The notes under the pieces were generated by a model. The model saw nothing but the letters and a program-made list of their open reading frames with translations, had not been told where the DNA came from and made no database searches. DNA of 12,322 nt from Crocinitomicaceae bacterium. GTDB taxonomy: Bacteria; Bacteroidota; Bacteroidia; Flavobacteriales_D; Crocinitomicaceae. Position numbers and translations under genes: made by a program. Each line of letters starts with the position of its first letter. Within the stretch, counting starts at the first letter, position 1. Below are positions 1-9,800 of the stretch, one piece after another. The stretch covers positions 1 through 12,322 of the forward strand of contig JABSPC010000550.1 of the NCBI GenBank assembly GCA_013215515.1, in the 5' to 3' direction.

Positions 1-330
1 CAGTGAACTTGCCTCGACCCAAACTTTGGAGTCCTTGTGTTTAAATATGGCCAGGTAATAGAAATACAATGCTATGAGAACAGGAATTATACTAAAAATC
101 CCTTTTACATGTTTCGACATATCATACCAGTTATGGGATATAATAGCGAAAATACCCGCCGAAGCGAATAATGCTCCGAAAAGGGCACTAATAACTAGGA
201 ATACCTGCCAAAAAGAAGGGTTTTCATTTCTTCGAATGAAGCCTCTAATTTTTATTCCAGTCTCGGCACTGACAATGTTTTTTTGCTCAAGATTTTTGGC
301 AAAATCCAGTAAGTTATTTGAAGAACCCAT
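1..330 (-). CDS. DUF2157-like membrane protein, N-terminal part (runs off left edge)
   Basis: Reading leftward from an ATG at 330-328, 110 codons stay open to base 1, so this is the 5' part of a longer gene. Residues 1-40 are polar and look like the cytoplasmic N-terminus seen in DUF2157 proteins. A first membrane segment spans about residues 41-66 (WQVFLVISALFGALFASAG...), followed by the family's hallmark SHNWYDMS near residues 75-82, a second hydrophobic segment (about 87-103) and the polar turn KVWVEASSL. A membrane segment, then (A/S)HNW, a second segment and a W-x-E-A motif is the DUF2157 pattern; these are predicted multi-pass inner-membrane proteins of unknown function. The gene diverges from the plus-strand gene starting at 442, with 111 bases between the two start codons. 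I see no perfect promoter for it; the closest is a one-mismatch TAnnTTTG-like box around 376-384. Family call from motifs only; function unknown. Confidence 0.75.
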   Translation of the reverse strand, partial: MGSSNNLLDFAKNLEQKNIVSAETGIKIRGFIRRNENPSFWQVFLVISALFGALFASAGIFAIISHNWYDMSKHVKGIFSIIPVLIALYFYYLAIFKHKDSKVWVEASSL

Positions 331-429
331 AATGTAGTTAGATTTATTTTCTTGCAATGAATGTGATTAAATATACAAATATTATTTAACCGTATGAAGT
401 GTAGTGACTCTCCACTGATTGAATATCAC

Positions 430-437
430 TATATTTG
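430..437 (+). promoter_or_regulatory. Possible -7 element (TATATTTG) for the 442 gene
   Basis: TATATTTG matches the Bacteroidota -7 consensus TAnnTTTG exactly, but no TTG/TTTG box lies at the expected 19-21 base spacing upstream. If it is used, transcription would begin about 5-7 bases downstream, essentially at the ATG at 442, giving a leaderless or nearly leaderless mRNA. A chance match in AT-rich DNA is a real possibility. Confidence 0.3.
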
Positions 438-441
438 CCTC

Positions 442-1074
442 ATGAAGTATCTAGTAACCATAACTCTTGTCATTCTATCCAATTTTTCTTTTGCTCAATT
501 GGAAGAGGGCTACTTTCAATATTCAATAAGTGTTGAACCAATTGACACTACGCTTGAAGCTAAACAAAAGGCTGGTATGCTTAGAAACAGTAAAATGGAA
601 ATCTACTTCGCTAAAAACATGGCTAGAATTGATTTTTCCATGGGAACAATGTACAAAACCAGCACAGTCATTAATCAAGATTCAAGCTTATCTCTTTCAA
701 TTATGGAAAGTAAAATGGGCAAATTTGCCAGCGTAAAACCCCTTGACGAGATGAACTTATCAAAACCAATTATCGACTCAAATGTTATTATTACCAACTT
801 CGACGAAGAAAGAAAAATATTAGGGTACAACTGCAGAAAAATCACAATTGAAAAGGATGAGTCTACTACAATGTATTGGATTACTGATGAAATTAAACTA
901 GATAATATTGTCGCGAATGTTGTTCATCCAAACATACCAGGATTCCCAATGTATTTCTCAAAGATTGAAGATGGAGTTGAATTGATATTTCAAATTTCGA
1001 ATTTAGAAAAATTAATTAAAGATAAAAGCTCTGTATTTTCAATAGTTCCGCCAGCTGATTGCCAAACATTTTAA
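442..1074 (+). CDS. Small secreted protein, GLPGLI/DUF4412-like
   Basis: A 210-residue protein starting at the ATG at 442. This start is preferred to the upstream in-frame ATG at 394 because it puts a clean Sec signal peptide (MKYLVTITLVILSNFSFA, cleaved near FA|QLEE) at the N-terminus; the longer version adds 16 residues of unsuitable sequence. The mature protein is about 190 residues, predicted beta-rich, with no lipobox, so it is probably periplasmic or surface-exposed. The central to C-terminal part reads EERKILGYNCRKITIE, then YWITDEIKLDN, then NIPGFPMYFSKIEDG. This resembles the 'I-x-GY-x-C-x-K ... W-y-t-x-e-I ... lPG' pattern of the GLPGLI and DUF4412 families common in Bacteroidota, which have no established role. 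The protein ends with a cysteine three residues from the C-terminus (DCQTF), which could pair with the GYNCRK cysteine. It converges on the adhesin operon with 12 bases between stop codons, so it is a separate transcription unit. The family assignment is by eye. Confidence 0.75.
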   Translation: MKYLVTITLVILSNFSFAQLEEGYFQYSISVEPIDTTLEAKQKAGMLRNSKMEIYFAKNMARIDFSMGTMYKTSTVINQDSSLSLSIMESKMGKFASVKPLDEMNLSKPIIDSNVIITNFDEERKILGYNCRKITIEKDESTTMYWITDEIKLDNIVANVVHPNIPGFPMYFSKIEDGVELIFQISNLEKLIKDKSSVFSIVPPADCQTF

Positions 1075-1085
1075 CCGTTAGCAAT
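1058..1085 (-). terminator. Possible hairpin between convergent genes
   Basis: ATTGCCAA (1058-1065) and TTAGCAAT (1078-1085) are inverted around a 12-base loop. In the minus-strand transcript the stem has 8 pairs including one G-U wobble, and it begins 1 base after the stop codon of the OmpA-family gene. On the plus strand the same stem has one C-A mismatch. Neither strand has a convincing U-tract afterwards, so this is at best a weak terminator or an mRNA 3'-end stabiliser for the long operon. Confidence 0.3.
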
Positions 1086-1086
1086 T

Positions 1087-2712
1087 CTATAAAGCGTTTA
1101 ATTTAACCAGGGCAACACGATTTTTTCCATGCTGAGCATCATTACAGCCAGTTGAACAATGGAATTGGGGATCTGTTTCTCCTTTTGATGAGACTTTTAT
1201 TTGTCCTTCTCTGATTCCCTTTTTAATAAGTTCACTTTTGACCGTTTGAGCTCTTTTATAGCCTAAATTATAATTATAATCAACATTGCCACGTCTATCT
1301 GTGTGCCCTTCTATTTCAATATAACTATTGGTATTTGTCTTCAAAAAACCTATCAATCCTGAAATATTCTCAATGTCTTGATTGATGTCAAAATGATCAA
1401 AATCAAAATAAACAATTGGTGTTTTCCAGTTTTTTACAAAGTTTTTAAAATCGGTTGAGTCAGCTAAAGGCGCAATGAAAGGCTCAGAAAACTTAACGAA
1501 ATACATGTCATCATCACCTTTTCCTCCTATTCTGTTTGACGTATAACGAGCAGAATCTATGTTGTAATAACAGAAATTAAAATCATCTTTAAAACTATTC
1601 ACGGGTGCTTTAAGATGCGAAGGTGAAGCAAAAGAAGATCCTGTTACTTCAGACAAATACATATCTAATCCGCCATACCCTGGACGACCATCTGACGCAA
1701 TTGAAAGAAGCGTATCTCCCATAAAAACAGGATACATTTCGTCGTAGTTCGTATTAAGTATACTTATGGCAGTAGGTATTGACCAAGAACCATTGGATAA
1801 CTCTGTTTTATATAAATCAGCTCCATTCGTCTTTTTACCCATTTTTGTAAAAATGATGAGATTTCCCGATGCATTAATTGAAGCATGTGCGCAAGAAGTA
1901 GTATCCTCATATCCCGAATACTCCCAACGTTCAATATTTGTAATTTGATTCGACGCTGAATTATATACTCCCTTGTAAATATGAGGAACTAGGTCTATTT
2001 CTTCATTAGCCATTGGCTTATTTATCGTCAAAAGCACATCTTGCCCATTTGGGAAGAATGAAAGAGAAGAAATGGATAAATTGGAAACCGTATCCACAAT
2101 TAAAACCCTCTTGAAAACTCCTCTTGAACCAATTATAGGACGCGCAAGAATCAACTCTGATTCATCGATACTGCCATCATTCATATGCTCACCAATACTG
2201 TCCTTCCCAATTTCAGAATAACGAATGAAGCGGTCTTTAAAATTAGGACCTGTTATATCTGCTTTACTACTATTAAATCCAAGATGTTTATTTATCAAAT
2301 ACGTTTCTGCCTCCCAATTTGGGATTAATCCACACGATTGAATGTTTAACGCAACATCGTACTCATCGTCCAAAGATTGATACTTCTCATATGATTCTTT
2401 CGCTCTTTCATAGTTTCTTTCGCCCATGTTAACCTCTCCATTCACATAGTACCAGAATGGTTCAACATCTCTAGTCTTGAGAATTGAATCAGATATTGGA
2501 AGACACTTTTCGTATTCACCTATTACGAAGTAGGCATAACCGAATCTTTTATAGTCTTCTAAAGATAAAGGGGATACTTTAGCATATTCAGAATAAATTT
2601 CTGCAGAAAGAGCATATTCAAATCTTTCGAAGTACCTTATGGCTTCATCTAAAGATTGCGACAACAAATTACTACTTAGAAGTATTGAAGTCAGAACTGG
2701 TATTATTTTCAT
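1087..2712 (-). CDS. PorE-like TPR / beta-propeller / OmpA-family protein
   Basis: A 541-residue protein, last gene of the operon. Signal peptide about residues 1-19 (MKIIPVLTSILLSSNLLSQ). Residues about 20-115 are helical and TPR-like (DEAIRYFERFEYALSAEIY, GEYEKCL, NYERAKESYEKY). Residues about 210-408 hold PD40/WD40-like propeller blades (SFFPNGQDVLLT; NGADLY, then NTNYDEMYPVF, ASDGRPGYGGLDMY; TSNRIGGKGDDDMYF). Residues about 430-541 are an OmpA peptidoglycan-binding domain: VYFDFDHFDIN, EIEGHTDRRGN, YNLGYKRAQTV. Asp472 (GHTD) and Arg487 (KRA) are 15 residues apart, the spacing of the two diaminopimelate-binding residues in E. coli OmpA, so peptidoglycan binding looks intact. TPR-propeller-OmpA is the architecture of PorE, a T9SS-associated protein that pairs with PorP, but I see no carboxypeptidase-regulatory-like domain between propeller and OmpA, where PorE has one. 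The ATG overlaps the upstream stop as ATGA, indicating translational coupling to the PorP/SprF gene. Inferred role: periplasmic anchor of the adhesin-receiving outer-membrane complex. Confidence 0.92.
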   Translation of the reverse strand: MKIIPVLTSILLSSNLLSQSLDEAIRYFERFEYALSAEIYSEYAKVSPLSLEDYKRFGYAYFVIGEYEKCLPISDSILKTRDVEPFWYYVNGEVNMGERNYERAKESYEKYQSLDDEYDVALNIQSCGLIPNWEAETYLINKHLGFNSSKADITGPNFKDRFIRYSEIGKDSIGEHMNDGSIDESELILARPIIGSRGVFKRVLIVDTVSNLSISSLSFFPNGQDVLLTINKPMANEEIDLVPHIYKGVYNSASNQITNIERWEYSGYEDTTSCAHASINASGNLIIFTKMGKKTNGADLYKTELSNGSWSIPTAISILNTNYDEMYPVFMGDTLLSIASDGRPGYGGLDMYLSEVTGSSFASPSHLKAPVNSFKDDFNFCYYNIDSARYTSNRIGGKGDDDMYFVKFSEPFIAPLADSTDFKNFVKNWKTPIVYFDFDHFDINQDIENISGLIGFLKTNTNSYIEIEGHTDRRGNVDYNYNLGYKRAQTVKSELIKKGIREGQIKVSSKGETDPQFHCSTGCNDAQHGKNRVALVKLNAL

Positions 2713-3659
2713 TTTATTCTCGGAGAAAAGATTCTATTACGTTTTAACCACGGAGTTCTTACACTACTGCCTTCTTTATAGAATTGAATTTCTAAAAAGA
2801 TTTCATGCGAACCACTTGAATAATTACCTATATCAGATAATGTATAATCATAAGAATATCCAAATTTGAAAGGCCCAGCTTGTGCTCCAGCCATGAACAC
2901 TACCGCATCTGTATGTCGATACGAAGCTCCAAGCCAAACAACTTTTTTATATGTTCCAATCAAACTAATATCAAATTGAGTTGTTCCAGTTTCAATAGTT
3001 TGAACTAAAGCTGTTGGCTTCAAATCGAACGTAGGGCTTAATTCAAAATCATAACCCCCTACGAAATAATATGTTCTTACCAATGTATTATGAATCGGGT
3101 TTTCGAAATCGTATAAATCACGATTCAACTCAACGAGGTTATACGCTGACAAACCTGCAAACCCCTTGTCTTTAAATTTATAGAAAACCCCAAAATTAGC
3201 ATCGGGAACTAATTGATTGTCGTAACCACGCAAAACTGCTGGATCGTCTGGAAGATATGTAATCAACTGGTTTACGTCAATAATATGTTGCGTTAATGAA
3301 ACTCCTAAACCTAAGCCTAAAGAATGCTCTTTACGTTTATCAAGGCGCAACTGATATGATCCAGAAATGTTCATTCCTGTTCTTCTACTTGGTCCTGAGA
3401 CATCATTAAAAACAGTCCCACCGAATCCCATATTTTTAGCAATTGCCGCATGACAGGATATTGTTTGAGTTGTTGGAGAACCTGGGAAATTAACCCATTG
3501 TTTTCTAAAACCCAATTGAACTGGAATATAATCTTTGGTTCCTGTTGCTCCAGGATTGACCAACATTTCATTGAATAAATATTGAGAATTCAACGCAACT
3601 TGTTGTGAAGTAGCCCCACCTGCTACTCCTATAAACAATATAACTAAATACTTTTTCAT
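2709..3659 (-). CDS. PorP/SprF family type IX secretion-associated outer-membrane protein
   Basis: A 316-residue protein, within the usual size of the PorP/SprF family. Signal peptide about residues 1-18 (MKKYLVILFIGVAGGATS). Family hallmarks follow in order: QYLFNEMLVNPGATGT (about 26-41), LGFRKQWVNFPGSPTTQT (about 49-66), a conserved glycine-rich strand with a NDVSGP turn (about 85-90), then alternating amphipathic strands typical of an outer-membrane beta-barrel, ending in IFLEIQFY before a polar tail. In Flavobacterium johnsoniae SprF is required for secretion of the adhesin SprB, and PorP-like proteins are the partners of cargo with type B C-terminal domains. This gene lies 5 bases after two such cargo genes and overlaps the OmpA-family gene by 4 bases, so it is very probably the dedicated outer-membrane receptor or anchor for both adhesins. 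Family call is firm; its specificity is inferred from context. It is an accessory-type paralogue, since no core T9SS genes (porK/L/M/N, sov) are visible in the window. Confidence 0.95.
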   Translation of the reverse strand: MKKYLVILFIGVAGGATSQQVALNSQYLFNEMLVNPGATGTKDYIPVQLGFRKQWVNFPGSPTTQTISCHAAIAKNMGFGGTVFNDVSGPSRRTGMNISGSYQLRLDKRKEHSLGLGLGVSLTQHIIDVNQLITYLPDDPAVLRGYDNQLVPDANFGVFYKFKDKGFAGLSAYNLVELNRDLYDFENPIHNTLVRTYYFVGGYDFELSPTFDLKPTALVQTIETGTTQFDISLIGTYKKVVWLGASYRHTDAVVFMAGAQAGPFKFGYSYDYTLSDIGNYSSGSHEIFLEIQFYKEGSSVRTPWLKRNRIFSPRIK

Positions 3660-3664
3660 TTTGC

Positions 3665-6600
3665 CTATCTTATTATTGTAATATTTCCTTTTAACACTTC
3701 TCTGTCTACTTGGTTCAAATTAATGATCCAATAATAAACCTCGGAAGGCGCTTCGACATCATTTATTCTTCCATCCCATGGTTCGTACAATCCTGTTTGA
3801 TTATGAATAAGATTTCCCCATTTATTGAAAATCTGAACTTCTGCATCTGGATACAAATCCATATTGTCGATTATCCATTGATCATTATAATAATCACCAT
3901 TCGGCGAAAATGCATTAACAGGAACGACACATCCAATGTTGTCTTTTGTAATAAAAACTGAATCAACCCCGATGCATCCTAGAACATCAGTTACAGTTAC
4001 CCAATAGTATTGTGAACTTAAATCTGGATTATCAAAAGTTGTTGTTCCATTCGACCAATCGTAGAAATAACCACCGTTACCTCCAGTTGGGTACGCATAC
4101 GCCGTTCCATCATAATTGTCAATACACGAAACTTGATCGTGATCAAAATCTATCAGAATTGAATCTGGTTGTGCAATGTCCGTCGTAATTGAGTCAGTGC
4201 ATCCCTTAGTATCCACCACAAGCAATTGATAGGTATCCGATGGAATATTCAATAAATCTTCTGTAATCGCTCCAGTTGACCATGTTGTAGTATATGCTGG
4301 ATTACCACCAGTAATATCAACTAAAATATTCCCATCCGAACCACCTTGACAACTTACAACGTTGTAAGTGTACTCAATGACTAGCAGTTCAGGCTCTGCA
4401 ATTTCCAAAAACATTTCATAGAAACATCCATTCGAATCAATGATTTCCAATTGGTATTCATCAGCGACATAATCAATTAAATCTTCTGTTTGAGCCGAAA
4501 GAGCAAACTGAGAATTGTACCAAGTAAATGAATAAGGTGCTATTCCACCCACAGGCGAAATATCAATAATTCCATCTGAAAAACCAAAACAAGTAACAGG
4601 CGTTATTACTTCATTTAAAGTTACCGCGTCTGGCTCGCCAACATAAATTGAATCAGTTAATAAACATCCGTTATAGTCTGTTAGCAAGAAAGTATAATAA
4701 CCCGCAGTTAAATTTTCTATTTGTGCTAAAGTATCACCACTAGACCAACCATAATTATAAGGTAGAGTCCCTCCTGTTACATCAAGATCAATTTCACCGT
4801 CAGTTCCATCTTTACAAAGAACATCTGTTACAACATAAGTAAAATCAAGGCTGTCAATTGGCTCTGTTAATGTAATACTATCCATTACAGTACAACCGTG
4901 ATCATCTGTTACTGTCACTTCATAATAGCTAGCAATCAAGTTGTTAAGGCCTTCTGTTACCGCTCCAGTATTCCATAAAAAAGCATAAGGAATAGATCCC
5001 CCTCCAACAGTTAGGTCAACTGATCCATTGTTTCCTCCGTGACATAAAATGTTCACGCCCGTAACATCAGCTGTAAGTTCTGTTGGTTCAGTAACGATTA
5101 ATGTATCAACTTCATAACACCCATTGTCATCTGTAACAATAACACTGTATGAGTCCGCAGGATAATTATTTAAATCTTCGTTTATGTTACTTAACAGAAA
5201 CTGACTGTTTGCCCATTCAAAGACATAAGGCGAAGTCCCTCCAGCAATTGTTAAGTCAACCACTCCATTAGATTCACCAAAGCAAATTACATGTGTAATC
5301 GCACTTGAAATACTTAAGGGGAAAGATGGTTCATTTACAACTTCAGTTCCTGATAATGGACAATTGTTTGCATCCAGAATATTATAAGTGAATGATCCTG
5401 CCAGTAGACTTGCTATATCTTCTGTTGCTTGTCCAGATGACCAAGAAAAAGTATATGGTGAAGTACCACCCTGAATTGTTAAATCAATTGCCCCTGTATT
5501 GTCTCCATTACAAAGAACATGTGTAACATTTGCAGTCGCAGCTACTACCGAAACTGGCTGAGTAATAGTATGCGCTACTATCAACTCGCAGTTATTGAAA
5601 TCCGTAATAGTCGCTGTATAGTTTTCAGCTGGAATACCATTTAAATCTTCGTTACTTCCAACGATTACTGGAACTCCATTTGTCCAAACAAAGCCATAAG
5701 GAGCAACACCTCCACTAACTGTTAAGTCAATCGAACCATCTGAAAGTCCATAACACGAAACGTTAACCCCTATTGCCGAACCAACCAATAGAGTTGGTGA
5801 AGTTACAATAGCATTATCAACTAAAATACATCCGTTATCATCAGTAACTGTTACCTCATAGTCTTCGCCAATAATATTATTCAATGAGGCTGACGCTTCT
5901 GCAAAAAGTGTTGTCGAGTTTTGCCATGAGAAGGTGTAAGGTGCTGTTCCTCCAACTGCAGCATAAGTTAAATTTCCTGTTGCTTCACCAAAACAATCCA
6001 CAGGGTCAATCAGTGAGAAGGACCCAGTAAGTTGAGTCGGTGCAGTGATTGGATAAGACAATAACAATGTACATCCTCTACTATCTGTTATAGTTAAGTC
6101 ATAATCTCCCGCTACAATGTTGCTAATATCTTGGGTTGATTGACCCGAATCCCATGAATAAGCATAAGGCGGTGATCCTCCCCAAACTGTTAAATCAATT
6201 GATCCAGTGAACGTATTAAAACATGTTGCGTTTGAAACGATGGCAGTTGCATTCAGTGCTTCAATCGGTTGGTCTATGGTAAATGCTTTAGTCGCGGAAC
6301 AACCAGCATTTGAAGCGTATACTGTAACTGTATAGGTTCCTCCTTGAATTCCTGAAATATCTTGAGTTGTAGCTCCATTCGACCAATAATAACTATAAGG
6401 AAATGATCCTCCCAGAACTGTTATGTCAACGCTTCCTGTTGATTGGGTATAACAATTAACATCTGTTTCTATTCCAGAAATATCAATTGGATCTGGAGAA
6501 CCAACAACGAAGGCTCCAACAACCGTACAACCTGAAATATTATCCTTTACAGTTACAGTATACGTTCCAACGCTTAGGTTAGTAAGTGAACTTGATAACC

Positions 6601-6832
6601 CACCACTAGTAATAGTTGGAACTGGAATAGTTGCCCATGTATATGTGTAACTTCCACTTCCTCCTGCAATTACATTTACAGTAGCAGAACCATTTGTCAA
6701 GCCATAGCACGATACGTCCCCTCCTGTCATAGTAATTGTAGGACATGCCGGTGGTGGCACTACTTCGTTTGCAAAGATCATACTCCCAAATAGGAATGAA
6801 AATGCGAATGAAAGAATTGTACTTTTTGTCAT
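3665..6832 (-). CDS. SprB-repeat adhesin with T9SS type B C-terminal domain (headless, 12 repeats)
   Basis: A 1055-residue surface protein: signal peptide about 1-21 (MTKSTILSFAFSFLFGSMIFA), then repeats almost at once (from about residue 28), then a C-terminal sorting domain (about 970-1055). I count 12 tandem SprB-type repeats of about 75-84 residues, with the conserved Trp at residues 66, 150, 227, 303, 383, 464, 540, 620, 696, 771, 851 and 926. Each reads roughly C-x-G-x-x-(D/T)-G-x-(I/V)-D-(I/L)-T, GG-x-x-PY, W-x-x-G, a tED turn, a Y-x-(V/L)-x-(V/I)-x-D strand, (G/N)C, EP. Each carries two cysteines, at its start and end. The CTD has the gliding-motility-associated features NAFSPNGDYYND, IFNKWGN, GLYEPWDG, SEVYYW and terminal ITIIR. 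Inferred role: adhesin exported by the T9SS and held at the surface through the neighbouring PorP/SprF protein. One base separates it from the upstream adhesin gene, of which it looks like a paralogue without the head domain. Gliding itself cannot be concluded from this locus. Confidence 0.93.
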   Translation of the reverse strand: MTKSTILSFAFSFLFGSMIFANEVVPPPACPTITMTGGDVSCYGLTNGSATVNVIAGGSGSYTYTWATIPVPTITSGGLSSSLTNLSVGTYTVTVKDNISGCTVVGAFVVGSPDPIDISGIETDVNCYTQSTGSVDITVLGGSFPYSYYWSNGATTQDISGIQGGTYTVTVYASNAGCSATKAFTIDQPIEALNATAIVSNATCFNTFTGSIDLTVWGGSPPYAYSWDSGQSTQDISNIVAGDYDLTITDSRGCTLLLSYPITAPTQLTGSFSLIDPVDCFGEATGNLTYAAVGGTAPYTFSWQNSTTLFAEASASLNNIIGEDYEVTVTDDNGCILVDNAIVTSPTLLVGSAIGVNVSCYGLSDGSIDLTVSGGVAPYGFVWTNGVPVIVGSNEDLNGIPAENYTATITDFNNCELIVAHTITQPVSVVAATANVTHVLCNGDNTGAIDLTIQGGTSPYTFSWSSGQATEDIASLLAGSFTYNILDANNCPLSGTEVVNEPSFPLSISSAITHVICFGESNGVVDLTIAGGTSPYVFEWANSQFLLSNINEDLNNYPADSYSVIVTDDNGCYEVDTLIVTEPTELTADVTGVNILCHGGNNGSVDLTVGGGSIPYAFLWNTGAVTEGLNNLIASYYEVTVTDDHGCTVMDSITLTEPIDSLDFTYVVTDVLCKDGTDGEIDLDVTGGTLPYNYGWSSGDTLAQIENLTAGYYTFLLTDYNGCLLTDSIYVGEPDAVTLNEVITPVTCFGFSDGIIDISPVGGIAPYSFTWYNSQFALSAQTEDLIDYVADEYQLEIIDSNGCFYEMFLEIAEPELLVIEYTYNVVSCQGGSDGNILVDITGGNPAYTTTWSTGAITEDLLNIPSDTYQLLVVDTKGCTDSITTDIAQPDSILIDFDHDQVSCIDNYDGTAYAYPTGGNGGYFYDWSNGTTTFDNPDLSSQYYWVTVTDVLGCIGVDSVFITKDNIGCVVPVNAFSPNGDYYNDQWIIDNMDLYPDAEVQIFNKWGNLIHNQTGLYEPWDGRINDVEAPSEVYYWIINLNQVDREVLKGNITIIR
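3668..3925 (-). other. T9SS type B C-terminal sorting domain of the 1055-residue adhesin
   Basis: Residues about 970-1055. Motifs: SPNGDYYNDQW, DLYPDAEVQIFNKWGN, GLYEPWDG, EVYYWIINL, closing with GNITIIR. It is clearly homologous to the CTD of the preceding gene. A third cysteine just before the domain (NIGCVVP, Cys968) has a counterpart in the other adhesin. Type B CTDs are known to depend on SprF/PorP-like partners for surface delivery. Confidence 0.9.
3926..6751 (-). repeat. Array of 12 SprB-type protein repeats (1055-residue adhesin)
   Basis: Twelve protein-level tandem repeats (about residues 28-969), diverged in DNA sequence. Distance from the conserved Trp to the closing Cys is 36, 28, 27, 32, 32, 27, 32, 27, 27, 32, 27, 27 residues for repeats 1-12. 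Long-loop repeats are therefore 1, 4, 5, 7 and 10; repeats 7 and 10 share the insert start NSQF. Confidence 0.88.
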
Positions 6833-6833
6833 T

Positions 6834-9800
6834 TTATCTAATAATTGTTACAGTACCTGTATATTGATTATCGTCTACATTACCTAACACGATTATGTAG
6901 TAATAAACCTCTGAAGGAAGTGGATTGCTATATTGCGTTCCATCCCATGGTTCATATAGTCCATTTGAAGTGAAGATTTCATTCCCCCACTTGTTAAATA
7001 CTTTGACTTGTGCATTTGGATACAGGTCAAGATTTCCTAGAACCCATGTATCGTTATAATTATCTCCGTTCGGTGTAAACGTATTAGGAATAATTAAACA
7101 CTCATCGTAATTGAAGTTGACCTCGAATGAGAACGTATTAATACAATTATTATCGTCAGTAATTGTAATGTCATACATTCCTGGAGGTAAACTTTCAGCG
7201 TTTTGTTCATCTGAACCAGTAGTCCATAAATATGTATAAGGCATTGTTCCGCCCCATGGTGTTACAAAGATAGACGCATCAGATTGATCAACACAACTTA
7301 CTTCAATAAGATCGTATGAAATTTGAACTAAAGAAGGTTCCTCAACTGTTACTGAATCTCTGATAATACAACCTTGTCCATCCGTTATTTCGTAACCATA
7401 GTCACCCGTAACCAAGTTGATGGCATCCTCAGTTGTCTGACCGTCACTCCAAACAGTAGAGTAAGGAATAGTACCACCTACGATTGTAACATCGACTGAA
7501 CCGTCTACTCCTCCATTACAAAGAACGTCTGTAACAACATACGTTGAAATAAATGGCGCCGGTTGATTCACAATAATGATTTGCTCATTGATACAACCAT
7601 TTTCATCTCTAACTCGAATGAAGTACTCTTCAGCAATCAAACCTGTTAAAGTTTCACTTTCATTGTTCAATAGAATTTCATTTTGATTCCCCCAATTGAA
7701 GTAATAAGGTTGAACTCCACCAGTTATAGTGATTGTAATCTCACCGTCAGCATATCCATAACAACTTGCGTCAATAACTGTAGGTGTAAAGACTAATAGT
7801 GCAGGCTCATTAATTGTTGCCCCTGTAAATGATGTACATCCTTGATCATCGGTTACAGTTAATGTATAAACACCAGCCAATAGACTACCAATATCATCAG
7901 TTGTTTCTGCATTAGACCAAGCGTATATGTAAGGCATTGTTCCTCCCGAGACATCAGATTCTATAGCTCCGTCATTGTATCCGTTACAAAGTACATCAGT
8001 CGTAAATGTAACTACATTTAACGGTGCCAATGGTTGATCAATCACGAAACTCATTGTTTCAACACAAAGGTTTTGATCTGTTACTGTCACTGCATAGCTT
8101 CCTGCAACAACGATTGAAATATCCTCAGTTAATTGTCCAGAAGACCATGAATAATTATAAAGAGTTGTTCCTCCTGTTACTGTAATATCAATTGCTCCAT
8201 CATTTAATCCGAAACAATTTGCATCATCTACAATTCCAGTAATTGCAAGAGGTGCATTTGGTTCGTTAACTATTGAATTCATCATCTCTGCACATCCGTT
8301 TGCGTCAGTTACAAGAACCGTGTAAGTATCTGCAATTAAATTTGAAAGATCTTCAGTTGTATCAGACAATACGATTGTTCCAAGGTTTGACCACAATTGA
8401 ATATATGGAGAAGTTCCTCCAGTAACTGTTAAGTCAACAGTACCTGAATTATTCCCATAACAATCTACATCAGTAATAACGGTTGTTACGGCAAGTGGTG
8501 CAGTTGGTTCAACCAATGTAAGGTTATCAGTAACCGTACACCCGTGATCATCCGTCACTACTACACTGTAATTACCTTCAAGTAAATTTGAAATATCTGC
8601 CGTAGTTCCACCATTACTCCACAAGTAAGTATAATTAGGAGTCCCGCCATCAACTGTTGTTTCAACGACTCCTGTTGCATCACCATTACATAAAATATCT
8701 GTTCCAGCAAGAGTTAAACTTAATCCCTGAGCTGATTCTGTTAATGTATAATTATAAACACCTACACATCCTTTAGAGTCAGTAACTGTTAATGCATAAG
8801 ACCCAGCTATTAATGCTGATATCGTTGGAGTAGTTGCTCCATTTGACCAAGAGTATGAATATGCTAGTGTTCCTCCAGCAATAACTGGATCTATTGAACC
8901 TGTCGCATCACCAAAGCAAAGTATATCAACTAGAACTGGTGTACTAGATAAGTTAGCAATTGGTTCATCAACTAATTGTGAACTTGTGAATTGACATCCA
9001 TTAATATCAGTTGCTGTAACTGTATATGTTCCATAAGGAATTGTAGAAATATCTTCTGTTGTGTAAGGTAGAACACCTCCTTGATCACTGATCCATTGGT
9101 AGGTATATCCTGGTGTTCCTCCTGTAGTTGTAACATCGATAGAGCCATCGTTTCCTCCTCTACATGATACGTCTATTGCAGTAGAAGTTAGATTCACCGA
9201 TGTTACTGGTTCAATAACATCGTGTGTTCCAGCATTGATACATCCATTTCCGTCAGTAATTGTAATTGTATAACTGTCAGCAACAACTGCGTTAATATCT
9301 TCTGAGACTTCTCCAGATGACCAGCTAAACGAATAAGGAAGAGTTCCTCCATAAGTCGTTACATCTACTGCTCCATCACTTCCTCCGTTACAATTTACGT
9401 CTGTTACTGTTGCATTATGTCCAAGCGTTGTTGGCGTGATAATGTCTACAGTGAACCCTACCGCACATCCTTTAAAGTCTGTTACTGTTAAAGTGTATGT
9501 TCCACCTGCTAAAGAATTGAGATCTTCCGTTAATGCCCCATTACTCCATATATAAGTGTAAGGAGTTGTTCCGCCAGTAACAGTTGCGTCAATACTTGCA
9601 ATATTTGCAACTCCTCCACAGGCATTGTCAATTTTCACATATGAAACTTCTAATTCAGATGGTTCATCAACTGTTGCCCCTGTAAATAGAGGACAATCAT
9701 GTGCATCGTAAATAACACACTCATATGGTCCCGCAGGCACGTTAGTAAGATCTTGAGTTGTTGCTCCATTACTCCATACGTAAGTATAAGGATTAGCATG

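Noticed and set aside
74..337. Plus-strand 87-codon reading frame at the left edge
   Set aside because: The opposite strand encodes a convincing DUF2157-like N-terminus with two membrane segments and the HNW motif, so this is its shadow.
394..441. Extended N-terminus for the secreted protein at 442
   Set aside because: The extra 16 residues precede a complete signal peptide and would bury it; the start at 442 is better.
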